DNA of 64,000 bases from NCBI GenBank assembly GCA_903813345.2, contig CAIIXF020000009.1:11342530-11406529 (forward strand). The letters run 5' to 3'. The stretch's first letter is position 1. Every line of letters begins with the position of its first letter. The position numbers and the translations under genes were made by a program. Positions 12,401 to 27,400 of the stretch are shown piece after piece. Below the pieces are notes generated by a model that searched no databases, was not told the origin of the DNA, and saw nothing but the letters and a program-made list of their open reading frames with translations. Source of the DNA: Owenia fusiformis (Eukaryota; Annelida; Polychaeta; Sabellida; Oweniidae).

Positions 12401-15400
12401 TTCCTCGATGACAACAAGTATTCTTTCGTGTCTTTAGATGAATAGATTTACATATATGCTATTCTTTTGTAGGTCATTGCTGACATTACTTCAACACAGT
12501 TTTCCATTCCTGCAAAAACCTCTAGGATTGTGCGAGAAATAAGACCAGTAAGTAATTCAGTCATATCTTAGAGATACTGATTCTGTTCCGCCTTTATAAT
12601 TGTCACGAGACCTACGAGGCCATTTTATGCCTTTTGCAAAAGTGTTGTTCACTTGTTGGATAAAAATTAAAAAATGACAAATTCATTTGAAGCTGAAGTT
12701 TGTAGAAGTTGTACACATAGGCAAATCCAAGTGTCAGGAAAGTTATATGAATAGTCGTTGAAAGTATTATTTATTTATACTGTATACATTTACATGCATG
12801 CATACCAGTATAGCATTTGCTTTTCTGCCTTTTAGCATGAAGATACAGAATCACCCAGAACAACAGTTGCTGATGAATACGGACCAGATATTGAGGTAAG
12901 TGTTTGTAACATAAGGGAGCCCAAAAGGTATCATCCATTTTCCTATGTGTAGCTACATACTAAATGATACAATGTTCAAAATGAAATTTTAAAAATAATA
13001 CAATAATATAATGATTGTATCATCTGAGAGGTACCATGGTACATTTTCTAGTCTTTTTTCACATTTCCTTTGAGTATAATCAGATATTGAACTCCGTGAT
13101 TAATGTGAAAAAATATGTTATTTATCAGAGTTGTTGATTGCCTCAATGTACTAGGATAATATGAAACTTAATTTTTTATATTCTAGACTGATGGTGACGC
13201 AAGCCCTGGATTCCTAGATGAACAGACTGTTGGTCTAGTAGAGGCTGTTGCCCTAGTGGAGAATGACTGGTGGGCTGGATGAGCCTGATGACCCTGGGAC
13301 ATGTAAGAAGTGTAATCCATGCCAGACTTGTGAGAAGAAAGCTAGCAAGGTATGAATAAAGGATTTTTAGAAACAATGCACACTGAAAAACTGATATCAT
13401 AAAATTTCAAAGGATGAAAATATGAGGCAACAAAATTGAATTTTGGAATAAAATTAGCAGTCTTGAAAATGTTTTATTATCCTACCGAATGTAGGTGAAA
13501 AATGAAATCTTCGATAACTCATATAGCAGTCAATGGATTTTCTCCAAATTTAATATGCCGATGCCTCTCCCGCTACAGTGCATATCTTCCCGCAAAAAAA
13601 ATTGTAAAAAAACTTGAAAAAAAAATTTTGAAAAAAAATTAGAAAAATAAATTAAAAAATGTGATAAAATGAAAAAAAGTTAATTTTTGTATTAATTTGA
13701 AAAAAGAGAGACTACCATACCTACTATTGTAGTCCTACCGCATGTTTTGTAAGAATTATAAAGGAAATGTCATCTACTTGGACTTAATGTTGAAAGTAAC
13801 AACAGAACGATCCACCACTGCCACTTACGGTACAGCGTACAGCGTTGAACTTAATGTTGAAACAAAGTAACAACAGAACGATCTGCCAGTGACAAAATAC
13901 TCTTGAATTTATTGAAAAAATCAATAAATAGTCATTTTTTATAGGCCCATGGGCGTATAAGCGTACTACATTCGATTTTTGGCCCATGGGCCTAAATTTA
14001 GGGGGCGTATATGCGAGAAAATCCGGTATGTGTACTATAATAAATACCATATGACAGAACATATATGGTATACTATACATGTATTGAAATCAATCCAAGA
14101 TCATATTAGGGATAATTTACTGAGATATACTGACTGAATAACATATATTTATTCCATGGCATTTAAAATTAACACTTGTGCAAAGTCATGAATAATTCTT
14201 TTATTCAAAACTTGTTCATAATTAATTGAATACATTCAATTTAAGTTAAAAGTATTAACAGATGAACAACAGTTACATTTATCTCATTTGCCTATACACA
14301 TATTCTCTCCGTGAAATTTTTTACCTGTCCGAGAAGTTTCTCCCTCAGGAAATGATAGGATATAAACATTTTCGGTAAAAAAAAATGGGAGAAAAGGTTA
14401 CCTGCATTTCTTTGGGATCAAACCCCATCTTGGTCTTTGCAATTTTCTTTCTGTATTTTTTCAAATTTGATTGAGCTTTTTCATATGGACTGCAGAATAT
14501 CTTTCTCCCTTGTAAGTACTTCTTGTACTGCAACTGAAAATGGAATAATACGCTTTTTAAATAGTTTATTATCTTAACGAACATAATTATTTTCTAGTTA
14601 ATCAATTGTTTTGAGGAAGGGGAGGGGGAAAGGGGGTTGTTAGAAAAGGGAGTACAATTGTGTAATACCATAATTGCACTTGAAATATGCTTCTTACAAA
14701 AGGACGATTCTCGGTTTGGAGAAAAGTCTCCTGGGCTAATAATTTTTTCATGAAAAATATAGAAATATTACCCAAATTAAACCATGAATATTCAAAAGAG
14801 GACATTTAAATCTACAAGATGTAAAAATAACAAATTGGTCTGAAGCAGGGATAACGCTCAATTAGACCGATTCAATAAAATACAAGGCTCGATTTGGGGT
14901 AAGAAGTTCATCAGTGTACTGCGCTAATATTTTTTTGCGAAAAATCTAGAAATATTACCCAAATTAAATTATGACTATTCAAAAGAAGTCATTCAAATCC
15001 ATATTATGTAAAAAAATCAAATTTGTCCGAAGCAGGGATAATGCTCATTTAGATTGATGAACTTCGTTCTCCAAACCGAGAATCGTCCTTTCAAATGTTA
15101 CCATCATGGCTTCTACAATATCTGAAAGAGAACTAGTTACCATAAAGTTTTACAGTTACTCCAAGCCTTCAATATTTACTATGTGAATTGGACTAGAAAA
15201 TACTGAGCGAGATGAATGACATGCCATTACACTAGATGTCGCAAATCTGTTTGATCATGACCTGACATATTAGCACTAATCAAATTGATATATTATTATT
15301 ACCAATATTAATAATGCACTGTAAACATGCAGGAAAAGTGAATTAATACCAACATGAGTATGCATTGCTTCATTGTGTATTAAAGCTATAAATGCTTGAA

Positions 15401-18400
15401 AATATATGGAGGTGGGTGGATGTATAGGTACCCTTTGTACCAGAGTCGAGTATTTAGACTCTAAATAAGAGAACTATTTACAGTAAACCCTGTTATAGTA
15501 GAACACCTTTGGTACCTCTTAAAGTGTTTCACTTGGGATGTGTTACACTTAAAGAGGTAACACTATAGTCAGCTGGTATTAGGGACTCTGAAAAGTATTC
15601 CACTAACACAGGTGTTCTACTTCTAGAAGTGTTCGATTTCACAGGTTTCTCTGTAATGTGTTCAGTTTTAATTTTGATTATACCAAAATGTTCCTAAAAG
15701 AACTTTTATTCTTTTAACTTTTCAATATATAAATGCCAGGTTCTTATTTAAGTTTATGATTTAGTTAGTGACTGCTATTTTGATTGGGTAGCTGGGTTTG
15801 ATAAACACTATTCGGAGTGTATAAAGTTAGTTCAAAAGAGTATCTTCAACTCAGAGAGTAGAGGAAATTACACATTTTAAAGAGTACTTGGTGGAGGTGA
15901 ACAGTTTATACAATCAGCACCAAATGACCCTAAATCCTTGGCCTCCTCTTTTATATTAAATGTTAATCCGTTATCTCATTTCAAAACATACAACAGCAAA
16001 AAAGAAAAGCAGATCAACGCAGCTGCTCACTGTAAGATGCTAGTTAGGGTACCGTGACATTGTATCAATCCATACATTGAGAATTGATGGTCTCACTTGG
16101 TATAATGCAGAAATGTGACATTTCTATAAATCAATCCTGATAATATTAAAATCACACTTTTTCAATTTTTTGCCAGAATATCTTAAAATCAAAAGGTTAT
16201 CCAGTTATAAAGTCAGCACATATAATAAATTTGTCACATGACTTACATTTATTTGTTTCAATTCACTGTCTTGTTTGCTCTCTAATGGAATTAGTAATTC
16301 TGCATGGAATGACTTGATCTGGAAAAAAACAAAAATAAATATTTTGATGCACATAAAATAAAACAACAGTCTCAAGAGATATACAATATTTGTGGTTATG
16401 GTTTTGTAATTCTAGATGGTAAGAATTTATGTATTCAAAATAAAGGTTGAGTAGAAATATCAAATCATGCTATGTCTACTGCCCTCAAAATACATCAAGT
16501 TTTTCGGAACGGGGACTTGTACTTTAGCTTGTACTTCATTACCATCGCGCAATAACTAAACTTTTTTAACTTTACCATAGACTAAACAAGGATGTTATTG
16601 GACTACAATATAATCCTAGATATTCTCTGAAATAGTGACAAAAAGTGACTTTTATTACCAAACAACAAATCTGAATTTTGCGATGGAAAATATTCCTAAG
16701 AAACTACCAGTAGGTTGCTGTGACCATACTTTTAATTAATTGTTTCAGGCTAACACAAAAATGCTAGCAGCTGGTCATAGATCAATATATCATATTCTCC
16801 AAACTGGGGGAGATATACATGTAAATGGAGAAGGGAGTTAGGTCTGAAACTCCAAAAGTTAGTTTCTAATACTAGTACTTGGGTTTTACTAGCTACCAGC
16901 CTGATCTCCTACTCCATGGAAATATTTCAAATAATTATATCATTGCTAGGATTTTTTGATTATAAAAAGACGAACATTACAAGCAATACATTCTGCAAAA
17001 ATCATTGATTAAAGATGAACAGGTATCGCCCTGCATAGAATGAAATATTTGCTTAATACGTGACAAATAAAAATATTCATTGAATCTGCATATCAAAGAG
17101 AAAAGCAATAAGAGAAAGTGTATAAATAGTATGAAGTTGGCATGGGGGTGGATTAATAGATCAAAAACATTACTGTGGAACACTGCAGAACATATCTGAA
17201 CAGACAAATATTATGTAAATGGCATACTTTAGTTTGATGATTTTAGATTTAAAGTTGACTTTATTCGTACCTGATTCCATATAAATAGTGAGGGGAGAAG
17301 GGGGTGGCAGGGAGCTGAGAGACTTCTCCTTGAGGAAACAGTCTCCAAGACAAGACAAAGGAATATAATTGTTGTGGCTACCAACCAACCAAGCAACAAT
17401 TGTTGACCAATCAACCAGTCAATCAACCAAACAAACTTTGATCCAATAATCTTCCTTGGCAGTATCATTATTGAAGTGTTTCTTTGAAGCAAATTACAAA
17501 ATTGGTCATTGATGCATATATATTTGGGCTTTGATCAATCAGGAAAATGCAATATAGGCTGAATGGTCAGTTCATTTTATTACACATACCCTTGGCCTTC
17601 CAACAAAATATCTTAACTGTCATATTTGAAAACCAAAATTCAGTAGAAAAGAGTGGAATCAGCAAAAAATAATAGTACAGCCATGCAGTTATTACTCTAA
17701 ATTATATAGAAATGTCAGAAAATTATTCACTTTATTCAGATATTAGGGGGAATTGAGTGAAATAAACATGAGCAGATGGACAGCTGATGCATTATGGGAA
17801 ATCACCTATGGCCTGGAACATCCTGATGAACAAATCTGGATAAAATACATAATCTAATTGATTTTTATTAATTTGGTTTATCCAAATTGGTTTGACATAA
17901 TTTAGCTATAAAATTGTATATTCTCTCATTATGGCTTAAAATATCACCAGGCATGTTACAAAGAAAGAAAATACAGAGCCACCAGAATATTTTATGAACA
18001 GGAAAAACACCAATTTCATTCATTGTTGTCAAATAAATTGTCTTTATCACCACATGAGTCAGCATTATGCTTGCACACTAGACTAAGTTTGGATAAAAAA
18101 CCAATTCCAAATAATTGCAAATCACATTTCCTCAAAATTGCTATACTGGCAAAACAATATTAAAGTGAATTAGGCAATTAACTGATTGATAAAATTGGAA
18201 AACAGTTACTCGAAACAAATTCTATTAGATTACTAAGTTATTTCCCAGATCACGGTTCCCAAAGCATCAATGTTCATCAATCAATCAGCAGCAGCTAATA
18301 CCAAGTATGCAATGGTATTTCAGAGATTGTGATTTTTTCTCTATGAACAAATCCTATTTTTTCTTATTTCATCTTTTTTTGCGATATGTGGAGATTTTAA

Positions 18401-21400
18401 GCTGATGGAATTGTAATTTTCAGATTTCTAATAGTATGTAGAACCCAGTTGCACTAATTCTGGGGAATTCTCTATATTTAGACTTAGGATCTAGATCCAC
18501 TCTATATTTAGAAACTAACTCTATATATTAAGGAGACTTCAAAATGAAGAGGACTTTATGAGACTTCTTTTGAGAGACTTTGTTACAGATTTATAATATA
18601 GGGACTCTGACAACGTTTGAGAGACTTTACTGGAGATTTATAATACAAGGACTTTACTTTTGAGAGACTTTACTAGAGATTTATAATATAGGAACTTTAC
18701 TTTTGAGAGACTTTACTAGAGATTTATAATATAGGGTCTTTATTTTGAGAGACTTTACTAGAGATTTATAATATAGGGACTTTACTTTTGAGAGACTTTA
18801 CTATAGAATTATAATATAATATAGGGTCTTTACTTTTGAGAGACTTTACTAGAGATTTATAATATAGGGACTTTACTTTTGAGAGACTTTACTAGAGATT
18901 TATAATAAAGGGACTTTACTTTTGAGAGACTTTACTAGAGATTTATAATATTGGGGCTTTGTTGAGAGACTAAACATATTGATGGGATTTCCAAAACATT
19001 ATAAGGAATTTACTAAAGGACCTACATTATTAGAAGGACATATTATATCCAGCTCAATATCAATATTAAGAATACTTTATTGGGGGACTTACCATATCAA
19101 GCGACTGTGTGTTAATCTCTCTTTGGACCTCAGCAATCTGTAGTAAGGCAGCTCCTGAAACATATTGAAGGAACACAGATTACTAGATAGTAGTCAAATA
19201 AATGTTTAATTGAGATCCACCCATCCTCCGATCACAGGGCTTCAAAATCCAGAACATATTCTTTCTTTTTACCCCCTGCGATAAGCAGTTACCATTTCCC
19301 CGATTAAGAATTCGCAATCTGATTGGCTGTCGCAACCCTCCGACAGAAATCACATGTCACCATTGCGCATAATTAGAGTCACGTGATTCAGTTAAATCAG
19401 GTGCTTCCAAATTGGTTATAGCAGGGGGAAGAAGGAGGTATGGATTCTGGACACCTGCTGAGGAGGATGAGATCCACCCTGCCTTTAGACTTTTGTGTGA
19501 AATACCTTGCATGGCATAAGGTTAAAAATCTGTGGCAGTAGATACAAGAGGGGCAGGGGCATGAGCCCCACTTATAACTTGGGACTAACCAGAAGGGTTG
19601 CTCCTATGGGAGGGTACACAATTTTTACATTGGTTTTTCATTACATTGACTAAAACTCTATCTCAGATACTATATGCAAATAACAGAATTACATCGTCAC
19701 TTATTACAACACTCTCAGTGTTTACCTACTCAGGTAGCAAATTGTTGAGAGCTGTGCTTGATTTAGGTTAAAAGGATTAACGATTTCTGCTACCTTTCTA
19801 GATAAATGTGTTTCAAAATTGTAATTATCTTCGTTCACTCGACTCCCATCAGCCATCGTTCACTCGACTCCCATCAGCCAGAAGACCGAGCGTGCGAAGA
19901 TGATTATAATGTGAATCAGGTAATATTTGTTAATGGTTTTTAATAATGAATTTCAAAGGTCCCGAGCTATGTGCAAACACCAGTGAATTGTGTCTCCAAA
20001 ATGAGGGGGGAAGTCAGAAATTGAGTTTGTTTAAAAATAATCTATTACTCATTGAACACCCCTCATATCAAGTAATGAACTTGAAGAATTGCAGCCTACA
20101 GAGAGAGCTATTCCTGTACTTGTTAATAATCCCAGAAAAATCTCTAATTGCTAGAAATCTGCATATTACCCAAGAGGAGGATGATAAGAGTAAAATCTGG
20201 CTAATTAAGTCAAACCTTTTACATACACATACATAGAATTGTATACTAACACCTTATGCAAGCAGGCCTTGATTTGTCCTACACATCCCACCTTAATATA
20301 TAGGGAATAAGTCACTCCACTATTTATAGTCTATGTAACTGCTATTATCTAGACTAAAAAGAGGGGAAATGGCATTCCCATGCCTTGATACACAATTTGC
20401 AAATCAATGCTCATCTCAACTCTAGTAGCGTATATCCTGGCGTAGAAATCCAATACTATGCAATTATCATATATAGCTATATTGTACAAGGGCAAACAAT
20501 TGCAACATGGGATTTCTTTTTATTGTAATAACTCCTCCCCAAGATCATATTATTATTACCCTGCGTGCAGTCTAGTTATAAACTACCCTCTGCCGAGTAT
20601 AGACTATATTACAGTTTAGCAGCTACGACTGATGCCCGTGACAGCTCAGGTCAAAAACCATTTCACACCTACCACGCTGACCTTTTCTCAAACAATTAGC
20701 GAGGTGGAAGGAACAAGTTCTAAATGCATGCACATTAATTTTGCGATTACGTCAGAGAAAATGACCATATAGAAAGTCATCCTTATTTCAACGCTGAACT
20801 CTGGTTAGCATGGTGAGTTCAGAGATTTATTGAAAACTGAAAGAGTGAAGACGAAGCTCTCTTTTGAGAAGCAAATTGCTGCACCACAATTTATTTTCTG
20901 CCTTTAGATATGATACGTCTATCAATTTGCATCCATTTGACTTCACCACTTAAAAGAGAACTTCGTTAATTGAGTAGAATCTGAGATTCAAAGTATCTGG
21001 CATAAGTATGAGAAGATGGTGATTATAATGTGAGGTATGGTTGACTCGTTTGCTGCTATTCAATTATCTATTATTATATTCATATTAACATTGTTACCAC
21101 ACCCTAATAGAAGTCATGCTATGATAGCATGAAATCAGCAATATGCATCATTCACATAATGTCAGCCAGAATGTCAACCACACCCTATATCAGACAGAAA
21201 TCACACTAGAGCATGCAATAAGCAACAACATGAAAAAGTACATTTTGTCAAGGGAGGCTATGTATAAACAGAAAATACATGAAAACAATATGATCAGGAG
21301 GAAAAATATTTAGATTTTCAGCCTTAGAATCTATCTACAAACTCAGTAAAACCTGTCTGAGTGAACACCTCTCTCTAGTGAACACCTGTGTGTAGAGAAC

Positions 21401-24400
21401 ATCTCTTCTTTGCACATACTCCATTGAGTACTACGTAAGTTGTCTCTCTGTAGTGAACACCTACCTACAGTGAACACATTTTGTGGCTCTGTAGGTGTTC
21501 ACTTTACACAGGTTTTTACTGTATAACAATCTCCCAACATTCTCCCAAATGTAAAATAATGTAATCAAGGTGATTGGAATAATTGTATCAAAGGATATAT
21601 ATCAATGAAATAAACAAAGTAAACAAGGCATTAAGATGACAAAATGTCACCATCTTGTTATTAAGATATATAACAATCACAACATTCACTATTAATAACG
21701 CAGATGCGAGTAGGTAGTTACCAATTTCACCACCAGGTGGCTCATTCGGGTCAGATAGCATGGCGGGTATAGTAGAAAGTTCCCTTTAACTTAAATTACA
21801 TCTGTTTTGGTGGTTCAATTTTCATATAACTCTCATGTATCTAATAGTTATGCTAATTAAAAAATGTCCAGTAAAGGAAAATGATATTTGTCTATTACAA
21901 GAAATGATATTTCACTTTTTGTGACTTTGTAACATGGGGTCTATGGGGATTCAACCCGAACTAGAAATCACATTTTCAAAATAAATTAAATTTTCAAAGT
22001 TGATAAACAATTTTGGAAACCATATTTCTAGATGTACTTTTACATGTAGATTTCAAATATGACATCACTTTGACTGAATTTTGAATATTTAATGACGTAA
22101 ATCAAGATTATTTCTACTCGCATCTAGTTTATTGTTAAAAATGTAATTAAAATAATGTAATCAAGGTGATTGGCAAAATTGTATCAAAGGTAATATCAAT
22201 GCAATAAACAAAGTTAAAAACCGTTCTTCTGATACAATTATCCTATACCCTTGACATTCAAAGTTAGCCATTCAATACAGAATACAACTTTATCACGATT
22301 AAACTGAAAAGATGTTGAATAAACTCCACAATAAAATAATCTCAACTTTTATTCAAAGCTGTAATAAATAATTTTCAACGTGGTTTCTAGCTTATTGCAA
22401 AACATGATAATCCCTACTATATCTCAATTTCACAAATAGATTAATGTCCGACTGAATAGACTGCAGAGTAATTGAAGGATATTGAATAAAAGAAATGGGT
22501 CAAGTAATCACAATGGCAAACAACAATGGGGAAGATAATGTCAATTTAGATCTCCATACTCATCAATAATCTAGAGTTAAACCTAGAGGGGGTAATAACC
22601 TCCCATCATACCACGACCCTATTATATCTCAATGTAAGGATGATCTCAATCTGTTTTAGGGGTTCATTTTTACAAGTCATGTCATCATATCAGTGTTGAT
22701 TGGTCAAAAATATTCATTGATAGTGTCACTAAGGAACAAATTGGAAGATATAAAATACTGTAATTAAATTGACTTCCGATAATAAACGTTAGATTCTGAA
22801 TTAATAAAAATAAGCAATATTTCGACAAGGTAGATGTTCAACGAGACACACTTTTATGCACAAAAAGCTTAAAATTAAGGGGGAGAATATATTTATTTGA
22901 CACCCTGTGGAAGTCAACAGATATTCTGAGAAATGGTGTTCTTGTGAGATATGCGTACATTAGATCAAGTTGGCATGAGAGTGTTTTGAAAGGTATTCAC
23001 TAAACCATGTGTTTACGAGAGAGAGAGAGGTGTTTACGAGAGAGAGGTGTTCACTAGGGACAGGTGTTCTCTATAACGCAACAAACCAATTGTTGTAAAG
23101 CCTGAATAGTTTCATTTACATTTTGAAGTTCTAGTTCACAAGTAGTTTGATCAGGAACATTAGAGCTTTTGTGAGCACAATTTAAATAACGAAGTCAATT
23201 TGGCAATTGAATTCCCAAATAAAAGTTTTGATCTAAAATGGATTTGCCACTGAATTGGATCAATATTCAAGAGTCCCATGTGTTCGATTTGTCTTCAAAT
23301 TGAATTTATTATTTTATAGTCTAGTTGGCTTTTTTCTGGAACTTGGGGATGCTTTGACATGCCTGACTCATCTCAATGATGACATAGCTATGGAGGTATT
23401 CACCTTTTAGTGCACGTTAAGCAAAACTTAATATGGCAATACATCTGTCTCAGACACACATATGTATGTTATATATGTTATAAACTCAAAACAACAGTGA
23501 TTTGAAAAGGCATCATTTATACATTCATGATGAAGAAATTAATGGCTTTCTCAATTTATAAATTACACAGCTATAATTATTATTCTTAGTAATTGCTACT
23601 GCAGCTGTTTCTGAAAATGATGATTATGTTGTTTTCTAGCAATATATATCCATTAGTATTTTGGTCCATTTGTCAACTTTTAAACTGTCTTTGAACCTAT
23701 CAGAATACAGACAATGATTGATCTATTCCATCAAATACCAAATTTTATGCTTCCAAGTATTTGTTTGTTAGTTCATGTTGAAGTCAATAAAAGAAGAACA
23801 CTTTTCAAAGTTACATTACCCATAAAAATCAATGTACCTCTTTAAGTACATGTAGAACACTATTTTTGAGGTAACAAAAATGTTCCACTTCAAGTTTTCT
23901 ATATTTGCATTCTTAAAAACCCTAGATGATATTATCCTGATTATCAACAACTCTTGAACTTAGATAAACAATCGACTCTTTTGTAACAAAATCAATTATT
24001 TATCATATAAAATATCAGACAATGTATTATTCATAGTAATAATACCTCTATTACAGAATAACAAATTACCTACACCAATCAGAAATCCAGGAGACAAAAA
24101 AAGTTACGCAACATTATGTGGGTGGCACTTTCTTTTTTGTGTCACCCTGTATAAGGCGTGGTCATTTTTTATAATAAATATAATAAAAAAATAGAGTAGA
24201 AAAGACTAGTGAGCGGGTAGAAGTCTACACTTTCAATTAAATAGAAATACCTGAAGATCAGAATTTGAAATCTAGAGAGATTTGAATTAGATTGAATCAA
24301 AATAGACACAAAGTGAAACATTGACGATGAGCTGACATTTTTACGAAACCCATCTTTTTATAATACTATCAAATGCAATTAATACAAGATATTTATTTTG

Positions 24401-27400
24401 CAAATTCCAAGACACTGAACTTGGACTGTCATCCAATTGAATGCGAATAAATGTAGATTAAATATGCATGATGTTGATTGATTCTGCATAAATGTTGATT
24501 GATTGGTCATGATGTTGACCGACTGACTAACAAACGCAATCAACAGTGATTGATTGTGCTACAAAGATTGCTTTTTGATTGTGATAATTTATCAACCAGA
24601 CTAGAAGTTGATCCACCACCCAAACCAAACCTTGCCTTAATAGCATGCACAAGTTTCAAGATCAAATGATACCATTAATAAAAAGTAGAAGCCAAGCTCA
24701 ATGATGTAAATTACCAGTATAGACCCCCATAAAACTGATATGAGTATTGGTTGTGGTAATTGGTAGTTTTTATTTGTCGAAAAATGTTGATAAACGGACA
24801 AATAATATTCCTGCTCAAAAGGGTGAAAATCCATGAATTTTGAATTCTCCAATTCTTCCGAACGAGTTGATAAAAGATTTGAAGAGTAAAGTCTGCCTAT
24901 CACAGCGAAACAAGGTATCATTGATGACATTTAAGCCCAATTCTATATTCAATGGCACAAATTACATTCACTTAATCCAGATATTCCATTTGTCCATCGT
25001 TAGCAAACAGAAGTTTTGTTGATAATTCGTCTTAACTCTGATTAGTCAAATCCCTCCAGTGGAGATATATTATTTAATCAGTGACTTGAGATTCGTACAT
25101 AAGTACTTTGAAATTTAGCTTTTCTCATTTTTTTAATTTGTAAGAAACTTGAATTACTGATTACATTTCATATCGAATAATTACTATTGAATGGCTTAAA
25201 TTCCCAATAATTTGCCACCCTGAACATTTATAAGAAATAGAGTAACAATTATCAAATAGTTATCACCTTTAATATACCTCTTTGAGAGTCCAGTACCCTG
25301 AAAGCAGTAGGCTTAACCATACTCTGAGGACTGAGGAGGACAAGTCAATATAAAGTTTCTGTTCCTGATATGAACTGATACGATTCAATTAAAATTAAAA
25401 TCAAGATACATAATTAATTGTAATACTGATTAACTTGAACACAATCAATCTTTTTAGTTGAATATTTTATAATTGTCATTTACATATCGACATAGTGATT
25501 AATGCTATCACGCACCTTTAAATAATTGATCATTTACATCTTTTCAAGTTTTAATCACTCATTTTATTTGCAATATCGATCTTTATATCTTGAGATTTTC
25601 CATCTCAGTTTTTGAAGAAAATCAATGTTGCACTTTTCTACTTTTTTACATGACATTTGAATACCTTGCTGTAACTTTTCAATTTAGCCTCTGCACCATT
25701 TTCAATAGTTTCGTTATGCTTCTTTGCTAAATCAGAATCTCATTAACTGATGACCTGTCGATGAATGACCAGGAGCCTAACCGCAGGATCAGGAATTTGA
25801 TGAGGCAAATGTAAAAAGTAGAGGCCAATTGAGGCTAAATAAGGTATAATACTACCTCAGAATTGAATTCCACAGTTTTTGATGAAAAAAACATCAGACT
25901 AAACAATTATCTTTGTATAATCTTGGAAGAGCAGTTGAAAAACATCTAATTAATATTTTTGTATAATCTTGGTATATAGTCCCCTCGGTGGACACTAGTG
26001 TTTTCTTTGATGTTGTAGTCTTTTCAAGTCAGAGAACTGGCAAGCATGCAAACCTACTTCTGGGTTAGGCTGTTGCCCCGCCTACCTCATGCATGGCTTA
26101 AGCTTTAATGAATACGACTAGACTTACCAATATCACTGGTAGCTCCCTTGGACTGCTTTGACACACTGGCTAGACTCGTCATAGAGTCAATATAGGCTTT
26201 AGCAGCACTTGACACGCCTAGAAAGATAAAATGAGTATAATACTATTATCTTAAGTTATATTCAAAATATTAAGAATGAGAAAAACAAGGGCTTAAGCCA
26301 ATGATAACAAGGCATTAAAAACCCTCTAATCATACTTCTCACTGGGAAATTTTTTTCTTGAAATCTGTCGTCACTTCATCCAATTATAAAACCTTGAAAT
26401 GCAAAGACCTTTTCTCTGTCCCAATTTCGTCTTAGCCTATTAAAACATTGAAACAGACAACTCCTAATACTTGATGCAAAACTGAATCAATTTTATCTAA
26501 TAATGGAAGAATTTGGACATTTTATGCTGTTATGTGACCATTGGCAGTTATTTGTCATTTCTTTTATACACAGGATACTAGAGTATCCGCGTATATTGAG
26601 TATGACCGGTTCTAAGCTTACGAGTGTGACCGTATTTCTGTTCCTATAAACAGACGAGGTGAGTACTTGCTTTTTATGAACACTTTCGAACGTTTTCTTT
26701 TTATCCTACTTGGTCAATGAATGATACTTAGTATACTTATAATGCCAGGCATATCACAAGGGGCCTTAATCAACAGAAAACGTATTAATATTAGATTGAA
26801 GCCGTAAAATCCTAGTTTCCAGCATCTTTGATCAGTTTTTGTGTAACACAACGCAACTCCGAAGAGGATGACACATCTTATGTATAACATATAGCTAGAT
26901 CTACGAATTAGTCATGAATATTTTAAACCAGAACAACGGCAACGCCAAAGCGTAGCGAATCCCATCGAACAGAAATGGCTGGCATTTTTACAAACGAAAT
27001 ATATAGCAAATATCATAAAACAACACACCAGAAAGGCAACCATTTTCAAAATGGTTGCTCACTAAACAAGTTGTCATCAGAAGAAATAATATGCTTTTAA
27101 GTAGCCATCTATAAAATTTTTGAAAAATCGCACACATGTACTTGTAAAATAACACACATAAAAATGGTGGCCATTTTTCAAAATGGCCGACTACTCCCCA
27201 AAGTTTTATGAGACAATGTGCCATGCTTTGAGTATTCACATATCAAATATGAACAAAATCGCTCCACTACTTTTCGAGTTATAGTAAAAAATGTAAAAAT
27301 GACAGCCATTTTTTAAAATGGCCGCCTACTATCCGAGGTGTCATGAGACAGTGTGCAAGGCTCATGAGTATTCACATATCAAATATGAACAAAATCGCTT

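Larger units (their letters stand above)
19460..26127. other. Long intron between I-BAR exons 4 and 3
   Basis: No gene was recognised. A 24-bp duplication (CGTTCACTCGACTCCCATCA) is at 19809-19880. The 96-residue open frame at 19946-20236 has no known domain and no second copy. TGATTGAT-rich sequence is at 24470-24550. The inverted-repeat elements in this intron are listed separately. Confidence 0.45.

Noticed and set aside
19946-20236. 96-codon plus-strand frame
   Set aside because: No recognised domain or signals, inside an intron on the other strand; length is within chance for this base composition.
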